DNA of 22,355 nucleotides from CAZYIW01 sp964647705. GTDB lineage: Bacteria > Pseudomonadota > Gammaproteobacteria > PS1 > Pseudothioglobaceae. The position numbers and the translations under genes are program-made. Each line of letters starts with the position of its first letter. Position 1 is the stretch's first letter. The DNA is taken from NCBI GenBank assembly GCA_964647705.1, contig CAZYIW010000020.1:1-22355 (forward strand), given 5' to 3'. The notes below the pieces were generated by a model. The model was not told the origin of the DNA. It saw only the letters and a list, made by a program, of their open reading frames with translations, and did no database searches. Of this stretch, positions 21,586 through 22,355 are shown one piece after another.

Positions 21586-22355
21586 GTTTTGTATTTCTTT
21601 GGACCGATATCCTACTGTGGTTTTTGTTTGCATTGACCATCTACGCAGTCATTAGAATTCGTCAGTCTGAAATTTTAAGCCACAAATGGCGAAAAATCTT
21701 CGCTCAACCATTGGCATTGTCTGCATTTATTGTTTTTGCTTTTTATATTCTAGTGGGTTTGTCAGATTCAATTCATTTTAGGTTTAGCAATGACGCAAGC
21801 ACTTATTCATTGTTGGATAGGGCGCTATTACCAGCTCTAGAAGCTGAAGAAAAAACTTATTCAACACCCTTGGATTACCAACAATTTTCTAAAGAGTATC
21901 TCGATAGTGGACTAAGAGGCCACGTTCATCTGGCGCATGTCTCTGATGAAATTACCAACAGCAGTGAAAATTTAAAACAAATTTTAACCATCAGCGCTAA
22001 TGCCTTATTCTATAGCGCAATCGCCTTTATTGCTTTGGTGATATTTCTGCAAAGGCTAACCACTATTAACATCAAAAAGGCAAACAATAAAGCGGCTTTA
22101 CTAACTATTTTTGCTTTGCTGTTCTTTTCTATGTGGGTGTTTTTAATGATGCCAAATTATCATATTTTGGGCACAGACAAAGCCGGTATGGATGTGTTTT
22201 ATAAGGCAGTTAAGAGTATTCGTACTGGAATGATTTTTGGCCTATTGACTACACTGATGGCGTTGCCACCCGCCATTATCTTAGGGCTTATGGCTGGTTA
22301 TTTCAAAGGCAAAACTGACGACATTATTCAGTATATCTATACCACCATTAACGCC
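21582..22355 (+). CDS. DppC/OppC/YejE-type ABC permease with long N-terminal extension, 3' end cut off
   Basis: Partner permease, translated from an ATGA overlap with the upstream permease and open through the window edge (258 codons seen). The DppC signature is HILGTDKAGMDVFYKAV (194-210), followed by the first core membrane segment (RTGMIFGLLTTLMALPPAII) and LGLMAGYFKGKTDDII. In ordinary DppC proteins the LGTD motif lies near residue 75-85, and in YejE at around 120; here it is at 196. The extra N-terminal part has four hydrophobic segments (about 7-25, 42-60, 136-156, 172-190) and a polar, probably periplasmic stretch between the second and third. The EAA loop lies beyond the edge. Family call firm; substrate unknown. 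Confidence 0.87.
   Translation, partial: MSFVFLWTDILLWFLFALTIYAVIRIRQSEILSHKWRKIFAQPLALSAFIVFAFYILVGLSDSIHFRFSNDASTYSLLDRALLPALEAEEKTYSTPLDYQQFSKEYLDSGLRGHVHLAHVSDEITNSSENLKQILTISANALFYSAIAFIALVIFLQRLTTINIKKANNKAALLTIFALLFFSMWVFLMMPNYHILGTDKAGMDVFYKAVKSIRTGMIFGLLTTLMALPPAIILGLMAGYFKGKTDDIIQYIYTTINA

Overview
The window reads as chromosome from an AT-rich gammaproteobacterium. Housekeeping proteins (HtpG, XerC, HemF, GlnA, BioB, MurG, FtsW, a YbiT-type ABC-F ATPase, MetH) closely resemble their Escherichia coli counterparts as I remember them. Low G+C, compact spacing and a set of sulfur-globule-like secreted proteins suggest a sulfur-oxidising lineage such as SUP05/Thioglobaceae (free-living or invertebrate symbiont). 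That placement is inference; no rRNA or sulfur-oxidation marker is present. A run of exactly 100 N marks an assembly gap.

Layout. Positions 1-1808 (minus) hold htpG, running off the left edge. Positions 1888-4425 (plus) hold xerC-tsaC-hemF-tusA, joined by three 4-bp stop/start overlaps. Then come glnA (own leader and terminator) and bioB, which runs tail-to-tail into murG. ftsW-murG (minus) is a fragment of the division/cell-wall cluster. Divergent from ftsW lies a plus-strand run: ybiT-type ABC-F gene, yihY-type membrane protein, ribE, ribBA-like, ribH, nusB and a small Bfd-like Fe-S protein. This run meets metH (minus) tail-to-tail.

Positions 18356-20508 are the unusual part: four consecutive small genes (called SgpL-A to SgpL-D here) for exported, cysteine-free or nearly cysteine-free proteins rich in Gly, Asn, Tyr, Trp and Asp. 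All have an 18-residue signal peptide, and all share a short acidic core built around P-x-W/Y-F/W-x-E-E-M/I. The last three are separate transcription units, each with a strong ribosome binding site and its own terminator. SgpL-B and SgpL-C share a 160-bp block that is identical base for base, yet differ in tails and promoters: C has a perfect FNR/Anr box at an activating position, while B has a -35/-10 promoter. SgpL-D holds a 21-bp tandem repeat encoding GGNRGPW, and the assembly breaks inside it. The best guess is sulfur-globule envelope or related extracytoplasmic self-assembling proteins.

The right end (20608-22355) carries two overlapping permease genes of a Dpp/Opp/Yej-type ABC importer; the second is cut by the window edge. 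No tRNA, rRNA, CRISPR array, IS element or riboswitch was seen, and no gene-free stretch exceeds about 170 bases.
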